From positions 2,969,501 to 3,033,500 of the forward strand of contig NZ_CP087176.1 in the NCBI RefSeq assembly GCF_024748695.1: DNA of 64,000 bases. Direction: 5' to 3'. The notes under the pieces were generated by a model. The model searched no databases, had not been told where the DNA came from, and worked only from the letters and a program-made list of their open reading frames with translations. This document shows, piece after piece, positions 1 through 8,626 of this stretch (its first letter is position 1; every line of letters starts with the position of its first letter). The position numbers were made by a program, and so were the translations under genes. This DNA comes from Pseudomonas sp. B21-040. GTDB lineage: Bacteria > Pseudomonadota > Gammaproteobacteria > Pseudomonadales > Pseudomonadaceae.

Positions 1-3
1 CCA
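1..3 (+). tRNA. 3' CCA end of a tRNA, probably tRNA-Cys (partial)
   Basis: Only CCA is inside the window. The identity rests on the context: the spacer and terminator that follow match those after the tRNA-Cys fragment at 19420-19466. The body of the tRNA would lie left of the window, so this is inferred, not seen. Confidence 0.4.
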
Positions 4-10
4 CTCTTAA

Positions 11-45
11 AAACCCCGTAGATCAATGATCTACGGGGTTTTTTA
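11..45 (+). terminator. Intrinsic terminator after the left-edge tRNA
   Basis: A stem made of CCCCGTAGATC and its complement closes over the loop AAT and is followed by a run of six T. It would end transcription of the tRNA operon that lies mostly left of the window. A diverged copy follows the tRNA-Cys fragment at 19475-19511. Confidence 0.85.
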
Positions 46-66
46 TTGCCTTCGGGAAAGTGAAGT

Positions 67-96
67 GTTCCGCAATTTTCAGAAGGTGTTCCGCAA
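67..96 (+). repeat. Two direct copies of GTTCCGCAA near the left island end
   Basis: GTTCCGCAA occurs at 67-75 and 88-96, 21 bp apart. The same 9-mer recurs at the other island end at 19307-19315, and inverted at 19370-19378. Short repeats of this spacing next to a tRNA junction are typical of integrase arm-type binding sites; that function is inferred. Confidence 0.5.
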
Positions 97-407
97 CTGC
101 GAACGATGGGGCGCCTGTGATCAGAGCCACTTGTGTCTAATCGCGGGCGTCAAGCCTTGGGCCGTTACAGACAATACCTGACGCTCAGGGTAGGTGGCTG
201 TAGCTACGGCTCAACTCTCACCGTCGGCAATGTGCCACCAAACGTCTGCCAGTAAACTCGACTTCGACAGAAACGTCATCGGGGCAGACAGTAGACATCG
301 TGATGGCAAATGAGTAGCGTCAGTTAATTCTCGAAGACAAGGGAATGCTGCCTGTTGCGATCAGCCACTTATCACCAGGCATACACCAATTTTTACAGGG
401 ATATTTT
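97..407. other. Non-coding stretch between island end and first gene
   Basis: No convincing gene is seen here. The last 50 bases become AT-rich and contain the ribosome-binding site AGGGA ahead of the ATG at 408. Confidence 0.6.
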
Positions 408-1853
408 ATGTCAGAACCAAAACTGTTTATTTCATATAGTTGGTCGACTCCAGAGCACCAAAAGTGGGTGCTTCGCTTGGGAACAGAGCTTCGTGAAAAC
501 GGTGTTGACGTATTATTAGATAAATGGGATTTAAAAGAAGGTCATGACGCCAACGCCTTTATGGAAAAAATGGTTTCGGATGAAAGCATAAAGAAAGTAA
601 TAATAGTGCTTGATGAGCAATATAGTGACAAGGCTAACAAAAGATCTGGAGGCGTGGGGACGGAAACACAAATAATATCCGCGGAAGTGTATGAGAGCGT
701 AGATCAGAATAAGTTTGTTGCAGTTATTGCAAGTAGAGATCAGGAGGGAAAAGCAAAGCTACCGGTTTTCTATAAGTCACGAATATATATAGATCTTTCT
801 GATGACGGTCTTTATGGAAGTAATTTCGAGCAATTACTGCGCTGGATATATGACAAGCCACTCAACATAAAGCCAGAGCTTGGAAAGAAGCCCGTGTTTT
901 TAAATGAAGAAGCTTCCGTCTCGCTGGGGACATCTGTGATATTTAGGCGCTTAATTGATGCCTTAAAAAGCTCCAGGCCTCATGCCAATGGAGCGTTGGT
1001 TGAGTATTTCAGCTTGTTTTCAAGAAACTTGAGCCGATTTAGGTTAGAACCAAGCCGGGGGGGAACTGAGTTTGACCAAAAAGTTCTCGACAGTATCAAT
1101 CAACTTTTGCCTGCGCGAAACGAGCTTATAGAAGTTTTCTCAACCATTGCGCAGTATGACCTTTCTACCGGTGCAGGGCCTATCATACACAAATTTTTCG
1201 AGTCACTAATACCGTATTTGGATAAGCCGGAAAACGTAACAAGTTATCATAAATGGGATTGGGATAATTTAAAGTTCGTTATTCAAGAGTCTTTCATGAT
1301 ATGCATAGGAGTATTACTCAAGCATGAAAGATATGACTTGGCGGAGTGCTTGGTAAGACAGCGCTACTTTGCTGAGAGTGATAACTACGGGCAAAGCAAA
1401 ATGCACTCTTATGGTATCTTTAGAAATCACCTAGAGTCATTGAGCTACCGAAATAATCGGCTCAAGCTACGGCGCTTATCCGTCCATGCTGACTTACTAA
1501 AAGAAAGATGTACCGATTCAGGATTGTCATTCAATAATTTGATGCAGGCGGATTTTCTGTTATACCTTGCAGAGTCCCTACAAGGTCTCGCGGAAAATCG
1601 CCGACAAGAGTGGTGGCCAGAATCATTGGTATTTAAGTCGTTTCATGGAGGCACTTTTGAAATGTTTCTCCGCGCGGAGTCATTGAGTTATTTTAATCGG
1701 ATGGCCAACTTGCTGGGCATAAGTTCGAAGTCGGATTTCACCGCTTTAGTTGAAGGCTTAAAAAGCCAAGCAGTTTATGTGCCAAAATGGGGCTTCGATA
1801 ATATTAACCCATTAGAACTGATGAATTACGACAGATTGTGTATTCGCCCATAA
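408..1853 (+). CDS. SEFIR-domain (TIR-like) protein, possible defence or signalling protein
   Basis: The first ~150 residues form a SEFIR/TIR-like fold: box 1 reads KLFISYSWS near residue 5 and is followed by a helix and the LLDKWDLKEGHD segment near residue 37. The remaining ~330 residues are helical and not recognised; they may be a sensor or effector part. SEFIR proteins are known in bacterial anti-phage defence and in nucleotide or protein signalling. The start at 408 is preferred over an upstream ATG at 345 because AGGGA lies 9 bp ahead and the domain begins directly after it. Base composition is clearly AT-richer than the prophage genes downstream, which suggests separate acquisition. 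The next gene follows after 78 bp on the same strand. Confidence 0.75.
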   Translation: MSEPKLFISYSWSTPEHQKWVLRLGTELRENGVDVLLDKWDLKEGHDANAFMEKMVSDESIKKVIIVLDEQYSDKANKRSGGVGTETQIISAEVYESVDQNKFVAVIASRDQEGKAKLPVFYKSRIYIDLSDDGLYGSNFEQLLRWIYDKPLNIKPELGKKPVFLNEEASVSLGTSVIFRRLIDALKSSRPHANGALVEYFSLFSRNLSRFRLEPSRGGTEFDQKVLDSINQLLPARNELIEVFSTIAQYDLSTGAGPIIHKFFESLIPYLDKPENVTSYHKWDWDNLKFVIQESFMICIGVLLKHERYDLAECLVRQRYFAESDNYGQSKMHSYGIFRNHLESLSYRNNRLKLRRLSVHADLLKERCTDSGLSFNNLMQADFLLYLAESLQGLAENRRQEWWPESLVFKSFHGGTFEMFLRAESLSYFNRMANLLGISSKSDFTALVEGLKSQAVYVPKWGFDNINPLELMNYDRLCIRP

Positions 1854-1931
1854 AGGATTAACGAAAATTATATCGCATTGGAAGAATCCCAATAAATCTC
1901 ACATAGTAGCCGCAGTCCGCCGGGGGGCATA

Positions 1932-2894
1932 ATGGCAAGCAAAGGAAAACTCTTGCTGGATGAGCGGGTCGCACAGGTGCGATCCAGACTGCGAGTGGGA
2001 CGGGCTGATGGTGCTATATATGAGGCAACCGTTAGAATTAATGACCTGGAACGATCATTAAAAACTCTGAAAGACACTAAAAATACGGAGCTATTCCGAC
2101 ACTTTCCTGTTGCAGCTGTAGCTACATTGGAAGCGCATTTTAGGTCAAGCGTAGCAATGGTTGTGGACAAGGGGGGCGAGTACTTCACACGAGGTGTAGC
2201 ACTTGTAGGTGACAGATTAAAAGCGTCTGAAATAATACCAATGATTCATAAGCAAAGTGTGAGTGTTGGAGAGATTGTAGCTTACAGCTTGCCGTTTAGC
2301 TCGTTGAGCCATCTTGAAGATGTCTTTGATGCTCTGTTAGGTCAGAAATTCAAACAGCTATCTAAAAGTGCTAAGGATCCATATTTCACCCGAAATGATG
2401 TCCCCGGGGGTGAGCTAATCGTAGGGGACGTGTCGAGACTTTGGTTGGATTTACATCAGGCCTTTCACGATAGACATGTTCTAGCGCACGAATCGGCTAC
2501 TCAATTTTTTATGGATTATGATAAAGCGGCGTCCGCGGTAAATAGCGTAAAGCTAATAATTGAAATTACTGAAGCCGTGTTTTGGTCCACGGTCTGGAAG
2601 GATGAGCCTCTTACGCAGTATGAAATGAACGTCGCAGCATGGGAGAGATATAAGAACATTCGTATAAAGCTTGCTGCAGCAATTCGAAAAAAACGGAAAG
2701 AGCATGATGATTGTTTAGTAGCATCTCGATTCAGGGAGCTTCACTTCAAGTGGAAAGATTGGGTTACTGATTGGTGTTCGTTCAGTGCGGACAGATTCGT
2801 GGGTGGATCAATTAGGCCATTAATCCATGCGTCAGAGTTATCTCAATCTTTTGAAGATCGCATAAAGCAAGTCGAAAGTGTTACTGGGTTTTGA
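1932..2894 (+). CDS. Uncharacterised protein with HEPN-like RX4H motif
   Basis: A 320-residue soluble protein that I cannot assign to a named family. Near residues 181-186 it reads RHVLAH, which fits the RX4-6H signature of HEPN ribonucleases, set in a helical context (LDLHQAF before, ATQFF after). A basic helix KKRKEH follows near residue 255. It shares AT-rich codon use with the SEFIR gene 78 bp upstream, and the two probably form a transcription unit. HEPN RNases commonly act as toxins in defence or toxin-antitoxin systems; applying this here rests on one motif. Confidence 0.55.
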   Translation: MASKGKLLLDERVAQVRSRLRVGRADGAIYEATVRINDLERSLKTLKDTKNTELFRHFPVAAVATLEAHFRSSVAMVVDKGGEYFTRGVALVGDRLKASEIIPMIHKQSVSVGEIVAYSLPFSSLSHLEDVFDALLGQKFKQLSKSAKDPYFTRNDVPGGELIVGDVSRLWLDLHQAFHDRHVLAHESATQFFMDYDKAASAVNSVKLIIEITEAVFWSTVWKDEPLTQYEMNVAAWERYKNIRIKLAAAIRKKRKEHDDCLVASRFRELHFKWKDWVTDWCSFSADRFVGGSIRPLIHASELSQSFEDRIKQVESVTGF

Positions 2895-3073
2895 TACTGA
2901 AAGTTAAAAGGCGGGTGGACCTATTATAGATATATCCTCCCCATTTATTGAAGTCGGGTATTGGAGAGTTTTGACCGAGATTAGACACGCAACAGGTTTG
3001 TTCACTACAGATATGGCCAAGACCAAGGCGAGTAAGCACCCACGATTTAAGGATATGAGCAGAACAGACAGAG

Positions 3074-3829
3074 CTACTCTTTCTCAGACGCTCCGTTCAG
3101 GTTTCCACTGCCAGACTGCACCATTCCATGGAGCTGTTGTAGATACCCAACAATGCGGTAGGCGGGGATTAAGTTCATCAGTCCCGTTTCTGCAGCGAGA
3201 GTAAGCATTCCAGCGAACATCCACTGCTCATCTATTACCGCGAATACTGGGGAGCCACTGAAGCCTCGTAATGATTTAGGACACACACTTAGAAGCTGAA
3301 GAGTAACCATCTCCTCTAGAGAAGGGCTGGCCAGCTTGGCAGGTAAGCAAGTGAGGGCAGCACTAATACGCTTGGCGTCGTAGTCATATGCTCGATCATC
3401 CTCACTGTACCCGAACACATAGAAAACTGTTGCGTCTTGGTGATACTGAGGATCGATGGTGAATTCAGTTCCCACCCAATAAACGCCTTGTTTGGTTAGC
3501 AGTTCGTGCTGGAACGGGGCGATGCGTCTAATTAACAGGTCAAAATGCGGATCGTAGTTGGGTTGGAAAACTGCCTCAAGATCGAATATTAGCGAGTATC
3601 CGGCGTCTCGAACCAAGATTGTAAAGTCGCCACTCTTCGCATTCTGGTTGTCCAATACATGCTGAGCGGATACAACGAATAGCTGCCCCTCATGCTCCAG
3701 AATAAATGCAGTTCCTACTCCGTGATAGGGATACTCGTCATGCGAAAACCGAAGAATCACTGGATGTACTTGACCATTTAGTCGCCGCCAAATTTCTTCT
3801 GTCTCAACCGTATATTGGTCGTTTTTCAT
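3074..3829 (-). CDS. Trypsin-like serine protease (S1 fold)
   Basis: A 251-residue protein with a full chymotrypsin-type triad: His57 in FVVSAQHVLD, Asp97 in PHFDLLI, and Ser191 in the GFSGSP motif that replaces GDSGGP. It has no signal peptide, so a cytoplasmic role is likely. The ATG at 3829 is chosen because a GGGGG tract lies 7 bp upstream; an ATG at 3937 would add 36 unlikely residues. It runs convergent to the SEFIR and HEPN-like genes. Cytoplasmic trypsin-like proteases are frequent effectors in bacterial conflict systems, so a shared defence role is plausible but inferred. Confidence 0.75.
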   Translation of the reverse strand: MKNDQYTVETEEIWRRLNGQVHPVILRFSHDEYPYHGVGTAFILEHEGQLFVVSAQHVLDNQNAKSGDFTILVRDAGYSLIFDLEAVFQPNYDPHFDLLIRRIAPFQHELLTKQGVYWVGTEFTIDPQYHQDATVFYVFGYSEDDRAYDYDAKRISAALTCLPAKLASPSLEEMVTLQLLSVCPKSLRGFSGSPVFAVIDEQWMFAGMLTLAAETGLMNLIPAYRIVGYLQQLHGMVQSGSGNLNGASEKE

Positions 3830-4122
3830 TAAGCCCCCATTGTAAAACATACGCCGTATGTTGGATCCCTCACATTTGAGCATTCTAGGCTGAAAAGCAA
3901 TAGTGCCATTAACAGATGGGTATGCACGTTTGGGCAACTATAGGCCTTTAAAGCATCCGATGCCGGCCAGTAGCCGCACCGGGTGTACATGCGCTCTTGG
4001 CTTGAAGCAGGTTCGGGGGCGCGTGCACTTTTGGCCGTTTTCTGCGTTTGGCCATAGGCAGCTTTGGGTCGATTTGTGGTTTCAGGGATAACCTACTGGT
4101 AGCGACCCATTGCGACCTTTAG

Positions 4123-5190
4123 TTATTTTGTGGGTCGTACAATTTCACCAACACGCCGATAAACCTTTTTCGTCATCTCCTGCGTTGAGTGGCCAAGCAG
4201 GCGACTAGCATGACCAATGTCGTCAATTTCGCTGGCAGCTTTTGGTCGGATGTCTCGGAATTGGAATTGGCGGATCGCGGCGGCAAGCGTTGCATCACCT
4301 TCGGCCGCAGCCTTCGCGGCTGCTTTTTCTCGGGCTTCATCCCACCGATTTCTCAGCATGGCGTAACTCATTCGCAGGCCTGCTTGGTTGGTGATCAGAC
4401 TTGAACTTCTGATGCCAGCCATGGCTTTGCGCTCGAGCAGGGCATCGAGGAAGGTGCTGAGTCCTGATGCGTCTGTGCCGTCGTGTAGGCGGATGCGCAG
4501 GCGTTTCTCAGTCTTGCCCTGGCCTACCATCAGGAACCCGTTGTTCAAGTCGGCAGTTGATGCTTTGAGCACATCGGCGGGGCGCTGGCCGGTCAGGTAG
4601 GCTAGGTCCATTGCGTCTTTCAGCTCGGGCGGTGCCTCTGTGTACACCGCATCCCAAACGATTTTGCCTGCGTAGAAGTCGCGGGGTGTTTCTTTATTCC
4701 TGCGTAAGCGGGCGCAAGGGTTTGCCTTTTCAGTGAGCCCCCATTCGCGGGCAAAGGTGAATATGGTCGAGAGGAGGGCGATCTCGCGGTTGGCGCGCAC
4801 CTTTGCTGTTCTGGCGTCGCGATACTGGGCGATCACTTGTGGGGTGACCGCGTCTACAGGGGCTGATTCGAACGCGTTGCGTAGTTGTTTGAGGCCTTTC
4901 AAGTAGTCCTTTTGGGTGCCGGGTTTCAGCCCAGGGATGACCTTTCTTTCGTAGTCGTCGAAAAACCTGCCCATCAGGTGAGCAGGCTTGGGTGTGGCTT
5001 TGCGATCCAGACGTGCCCATTCGATTTTGGCTTCATCGAGGTCGCCGCCGAGCGGAATTTCGACTCGGTTCCCTTCGGCATCCCGACCGTTGTAGTAGTA
5101 GCCCACCCAGGTACTGCCGTTCTTTCTTTTGCGGCTACGGCGGATCATCCGCGGCGGCAGATCCCGGTTTGCGGCTTTCTTCTGGCGCAT
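4123..5190 (-). CDS. Phage-type tyrosine recombinase (integrase)
   Basis: A 355-residue site-specific recombinase. The N-terminal ~70 residues are a basic arm-type DNA-binding region, residues 70-165 the SAM-like core-binding domain, and the rest the catalytic domain. Visible catalytic residues are Arg203 (LTGQRPADV), Lys226, Arg315 in FRDIRPKAAS, His334 (LLGHST) and the nucleophile Tyr344 (KKVYRR). Arg312 stands where box II usually has His, a variant that I recall from other phage integrases. It is immediately preceded by the small gene at 5193-5447, as in an int-xis unit. Its attachment site may be the tRNA-Cys junction or an earlier prophage site; the sequence does not decide this. Confidence 0.9.
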   Translation of the reverse strand: MRQKKAANRDLPPRMIRRSRKRKNGSTWVGYYYNGRDAEGNRVEIPLGGDLDEAKIEWARLDRKATPKPAHLMGRFFDDYERKVIPGLKPGTQKDYLKGLKQLRNAFESAPVDAVTPQVIAQYRDARTAKVRANREIALLSTIFTFAREWGLTEKANPCARLRRNKETPRDFYAGKIVWDAVYTEAPPELKDAMDLAYLTGQRPADVLKASTADLNNGFLMVGQGKTEKRLRIRLHDGTDASGLSTFLDALLERKAMAGIRSSSLITNQAGLRMSYAMLRNRWDEAREKAAAKAAAEGDATLAAAIRQFQFRDIRPKAASEIDDIGHASRLLGHSTQEMTKKVYRRVGEIVRPTK

Positions 5191-5192
5191 CG

Positions 5193-5447
5193 TTAACCTA
5201 CACGTGAGAGATCAAGGGACCAGGTTTCAGCTACAGCATTGGTTGCTGATGGTTTCACCCCGGCTAGCTTCAGGCGGGCGTACACGCGACCTACAACGGG
5301 GCGTTGTGCGGCTGTGAGCACATGTTCCCAAGCATTGCGTTGCAGCCACTGACGTTGGCAGGACGGAATCTTGTAGCCTGTAATAGCGGCCAACTCATCT
5401 TCTGTAAGCGTCTCACTCGGCAGCTGAAACGAGTTCTCTCTGTTCAT
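5193..5447 (-). CDS. DUF4224-type small protein, possible excisionase
   Basis: An 84-residue protein whose N-terminal half (ETLTEDELAAITGYKIPSCQ) matches the DUF4224 pattern found next to phage integrases. It contains a tryptophan-rich middle (RQWLQRNAWE) and lies 2 bp ahead of the integrase gene. The position and small size suggest a recombination directionality factor; this is inferred from context. Confidence 0.65.
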   Translation of the reverse strand: MNRENSFQLPSETLTEDELAAITGYKIPSCQRQWLQRNAWEHVLTAAQRPVVGRVYARLKLAGVKPSATNAVAETWSLDLSRVG

Positions 5448-5809
5448 GCTGCCTCCTGAGCGATGGTGATAGCTTGTACCTGCGTATACCCCACAACAGG
5501 CTGCGCGGGCGGGCGATTCTGAGCGATTAGCGTTGCATCGGGTGTGGCTGCCTCGCGCAGCTTTTCGTGGGGTATAAGTACCTCGGCAGTGGCACTGAGA
5601 GGGGCAATATTGCCTGCTGCTGCGCAGCAGAGACTGTTTGTTTCTGGTGCGTCGACGCCAATAGCGTTGCGGAGCAAAGCGGTCGATGTTTGGGTGGTGT
5701 GCAGTTCCATCGTCATGCCGCTTTCCTCCGGTGTTCTATAGCGAGTTGGTCCGTTAGGCGCTGGTGACGCGTGAGCCGTGTTGCGATGGTGGCGAGAATC
5801 TCGGCTCAT
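5444..5809 (-). CDS. Small hypothetical phage protein
   Basis: Up to 121 residues of low-complexity Ala/Thr/Pro-rich sequence with no recognised domain. It overlaps the start of the DUF4224 gene by 4 bp, so the three minus-strand genes form one unit. Two starts are possible: the ATG at 5809 has AAGGAGG 5 bp upstream, and an internal ATG at 5716 has GGAGGA 8 bp upstream. Its 5' end lies at the junction with the tail gene on the other strand. Confidence 0.45.
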   Translation of the reverse strand: MSRDSRHHRNTAHASPAPNGPTRYRTPEESGMTMELHTTQTSTALLRNAIGVDAPETNSLCCAAAGNIAPLSATAEVLIPHEKLREAATPDATLIAQNRPPAQPVVGYTQVQAITIAQEAA

Positions 5810-5814
5810 GCAGC

Positions 5815-6387
5815 CTCCTTGACCAGGTCCGCATCCCGCCGGTGTTGGGCGGGATTGCCCAGTCGTTTGCGCCGTCGAGCACCGGGCCGTTGATGTTGGC
5901 CAACCCGGGCAAAAGCGCGGGGCTGGGGGCGAGTGTGGCCGCGACCGAAGCGGCCGTCCCGGTGCCGTCGGCGCCGCCGGTGTCGTATGACCCGCGCGAC
6001 CTCAACTCCAAGGACGCCATGTTGCTGCCGCACTTTGCCAACAAGGTGCGCTTCCCGGGCTCCGAGCTGCGTCGACCCAAGGTCATCAAGTCGGGCTTGG
6101 AAGACCCAGCGCCGCAACCGGGGGAGGCGGCCAAAGCCATGATGTTGCCCCCGGCCAGCGCGGACGCGGCGGCGGGGGCGTTGGTCAAGCCCATGGCGGC
6201 GGTCCCGGTGGCGCCTAAAGTCGAGTCGAATGTGGCGATTCAGGCGCCGTTTTCGTTGACGGTCAACGGCGATGTCAAGGACGCGGCGCAGCTGTACGGC
6301 CAACTCAAGCCCTTGCTCGATCAGCACTATCGCGATATGGCCAAGCAGATGGGCAGCAGTCAGCTCTATGACGCGCCGCACGTTTAA
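5815..6387 (+). pseudogene. Tail tape-measure protein, 3' fragment
   Basis: The reading frame runs into the window of phage tail genes from a point near 5815, before which the frame is unrelated sequence. The last ~190 residues are Ala/Pro/Val-rich and end in a conserved-looking tail with paired helices (DAAQLYGQLKPLLDQHYRDM), as at the C-terminus of P2-like tape-measure proteins, and the gene sits directly ahead of gpU. Tape-measure proteins are normally many hundreds of residues, so most of the gene is missing. It cannot be expressed as an authentic tail protein. Confidence 0.7.
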
Positions 6388-6399
6388 TCAGGAGGGCAT

Positions 6400-7260
6400 A
6401 TGTCTGATCAGGAAAAGACTGCATTGCAGCAGTTACAGTCGGGGTTGAAATACCTGGCCTCGGCCGGGGAAACCGGGCGCCGTAGCCTGGACGGCATGCT
6501 GGGCCCGGTGAACGGCGCGATCGGGGAAATCACCGGTGCGGCGTCCGAGCTGGAGGGCTCGCCCTTTGTCGGCCCGACGGTAGGGGCCAAACTTCAGCGC
6601 GTCATGCGCTCGGTCAATGCGGCGCAAGCGAAGGTCGGGCAAGCGGTGGCCCTGTACGGCACGGCCACCCGCGCGCTGTCACAGATTGACGAACGCATGG
6701 GCGTGCTCAAGGAGCAGGCGGGCAAGGCGGCGACGGCGATCAACGCGATCGCCGGCAAGATCAGCCCGTCGCTGGCTAACATCGTGCCCACGGGGGCCTT
6801 CGCCACGGATCAAACGCCGGCGCCGGAGGCGGTTCAGCCGTTTCCGCACCTGCTGATTCTCCAGCCGCAAGACCCCAAGGCACAGCCGTATTTCTTCAAC
6901 CTCGACACGGCCGCCTTTGATGAGCTGCGCCGCTCGACCGAATTCCGCTGGGCTTCTCAGGAGCGCCTGTCGCGCCGGCCGGCGCAGCAGGGCGTGGGCA
7001 TTGGGGAAGAAAAGATCACGCTCAAGGGCGCGATTTTCCCGGGCTTCAAGGCCGGCTTGAAGCAGCTCGACACGCTGCGCACGATTGGCGGCCAGCTCAA
7101 GCCGCTGACCCTGACCACGGGGTATGGCGACGTGCTGGGCACGTGGTGCCTGAAGAGTATCGAGGAAGAACAAAGCGCGCTGATGCCGGGCGGTATCCCG
7201 CGTAAACAAGGGTTCACTCTGGAGTTTGCGCGCTATGGCGACGACATGCAGAACGTCTGA
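6400..7260 (+). CDS. P2 gpU-like tail protein
   Basis: A 286-residue protein. The C-terminal half has the gpU pattern: GEEKITLKGAIFPGF, then a Leu-rich helix, LTTGYGDVLGTWCL and RKQGFTLEFARYGDD. The N-terminal ~130 residues are an Ala-rich helical extension. gpU acts in terminating the tail tube in P2. AGGAGG lies just ahead of the ATG. It follows the tape-measure remnant by 12 bp and overlaps gpX, as in P2-like tail operons. Without the rest of the tail genes it probably has no virion to join. Confidence 0.85.
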   Translation: MSDQEKTALQQLQSGLKYLASAGETGRRSLDGMLGPVNGAIGEITGAASELEGSPFVGPTVGAKLQRVMRSVNAAQAKVGQAVALYGTATRALSQIDERMGVLKEQAGKAATAINAIAGKISPSLANIVPTGAFATDQTPAPEAVQPFPHLLILQPQDPKAQPYFFNLDTAAFDELRRSTEFRWASQERLSRRPAQQGVGIGEEKITLKGAIFPGFKAGLKQLDTLRTIGGQLKPLTLTTGYGDVLGTWCLKSIEEEQSALMPGGIPRKQGFTLEFARYGDDMQNV

Positions 7261-7441
7261 AGGGGATCTACTGGACACCATCTGCCATAACTTCTATGGC
7301 CACCTCAACGGCAGCGTGGAGGCGGTCCTTGATGCTAATCAGGGCTTGGCTGACGAGCCTCAGCCCTATCGCGCCGGCGTGCTGATCGTGTTGCCGGAGT
7401 TGATCGCACCCTCTCAGGAGCAGATAACGTTATGGGATTAA
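7235..7441 (+). CDS. Tail protein X (gpX-like, LysM-related)
   Basis: A 68-residue protein that begins within the end of gpU (26-bp overlap). The pattern GDLLDTICHNFYG followed by VLDANQGLADEPQPYRAGVLIVLP is that of gpX tail proteins, which carry a LysM-like fold. An alternative start lies 9 bp upstream at 7226. Its place between U and D supports the call. Confidence 0.8.
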   Translation: MATTCRTSEGDLLDTICHNFYGHLNGSVEAVLDANQGLADEPQPYRAGVLIVLPELIAPSQEQITLWD

Positions 7442-7488
7442 TGGTCTACTCTCACAGTGTTGGATGCTGTAGCTCCCTTACTTTTTTG

Positions 7489-7511
7489 CCCGCCTTGTGC
7501 GGGTTTTTTTT
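7489..7511 (+). terminator. Terminator-like hairpin between gpX and gpD
   Basis: CCCGC, loop CTTGT, GCGGG, then eight T. It lies only ~13 bp ahead of the gpD start at 7524 and would sit in the leader of that gene, which is odd inside a tail operon. Confidence 0.55.
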
Positions 7512-7523
7512 GGGGAGAAATCC

Positions 7524-8570
7524 ATGATCCCGATGTTTCGCATCGTGGCCGATGGCGCCGATATCACCGGCCTGATCAACGATCGGCTGATTCAACTCAG
7601 CACCACCGACAAGCCGGGCATGGATTCGGACACGTTCGAGTTGCGCATTGATGATCGCGATGGCCTGGTAACGCTGCCCCGGCGCGGCATCGGCATCGAG
7701 GTGTACCTGGGCTATGTCGAGACGGGCGTGGCCCGCCTGGGCCGTTATGTGGTCGATGAGGTCACGGTGTCCGGCCCGCCGGATACCATCGTGATCAAAG
7801 GCAAAGCCAGCGACATGCGCGGCAGTGGCAAGACCATCCGCAGCGGGAGCTGGGAGGACGTGCCATTGTCGAAGATCGTCGGCGACATCGCCGCGCGCAA
7901 TGGCTGGGCGGCGGGGTGTCCGGTGCCGACCAAGGTCGCCCGGGCGGACCAGCTCGGCGAGTCGGACTTTAATTTCATCACGCGCCTGGCTAAGCAATAC
8001 GACTGTACGGCCAAGGTCGCCGACGGCAAATTGTTGGTCATGCCGCGTCAAGGTGGGCAGACGGCCAGCGGCAAGGCCTTTGGTGCGATCACCCTGACCC
8101 GGGCGGACGTCAGTCGCTGGCAGTTCAACCTGGGCGACCGCAACACGCACAAGTCGGTGGGGGCCAAACACCAAGACAAGAAAACCGGCCAGCTGGTGGT
8201 CGTCTCGCTGGAGAATGACGACCTGCCGACCGGCCTGCCGGCGGTGCATACCGATCGGCATATCTACCCCAACAAAACCGCCGCCGAGGCCGCCGCCAAG
8301 GCGCGGTTGGCCGCGTTCAACCGATCGAGCGCCGGCGTGCGGTTTGAGATGCCGGGCCGCACGGACCTGTTTGCCGAACGCCCGCTCATTGCCCAGGGCT
8401 TCAAGGTCGGCCTCGATGGCGAGTACCTGACCGACTCCGTCGAGCAGGTCTACACCCAAGCGGGCTGGTCGACCACCGTCGAGTGCAATGGCAGCAAGAC
8501 CGGCAAGGCGAAAGCCAAGGGTAAGAAACTGAAAAAGGTCGCGAAGCCGCTCAAGGTGGTGACCCTGTAA
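7524..8570 (+). CDS. P2 gpD-like late control / tail protein
   Basis: A 348-residue protein of the phage late control D family, structurally a hub-like tail component. It opens with MIPMFRIVADGADITGLIN, contains the ring-shaped beta-domain segments (LPRRGIGIEVYLGYVE, RLGRYVVDEV) and ends in a Lys-rich tail. The start at 7524 follows GGGGAGAA; an in-frame ATG at 7497 lies in the hairpin and is unlikely. It follows gpX and precedes the lysis genes, as expected in P2-like and pyocin-R clusters. Confidence 0.85.
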   Translation: MIPMFRIVADGADITGLINDRLIQLSTTDKPGMDSDTFELRIDDRDGLVTLPRRGIGIEVYLGYVETGVARLGRYVVDEVTVSGPPDTIVIKGKASDMRGSGKTIRSGSWEDVPLSKIVGDIAARNGWAAGCPVPTKVARADQLGESDFNFITRLAKQYDCTAKVADGKLLVMPRQGGQTASGKAFGAITLTRADVSRWQFNLGDRNTHKSVGAKHQDKKTGQLVVVSLENDDLPTGLPAVHTDRHIYPNKTAAEAAAKARLAAFNRSSAGVRFEMPGRTDLFAERPLIAQGFKVGLDGEYLTDSVEQVYTQAGWSTTVECNGSKTGKAKAKGKKLKKVAKPLKVVTL

Positions 8571-8626
8571 TCGCGCATTTGCGCATCCCGGCCGCCGCGT
8601 GCGGTTTTTTTACGCCTGGAGTTTGT

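Noticed and set aside
2971..3204. Plus-strand frame starting at TTG after the HEPN-like gene
   Set aside because: No ribosome-binding site, and half of it lies opposite the 3' end of the protease gene.
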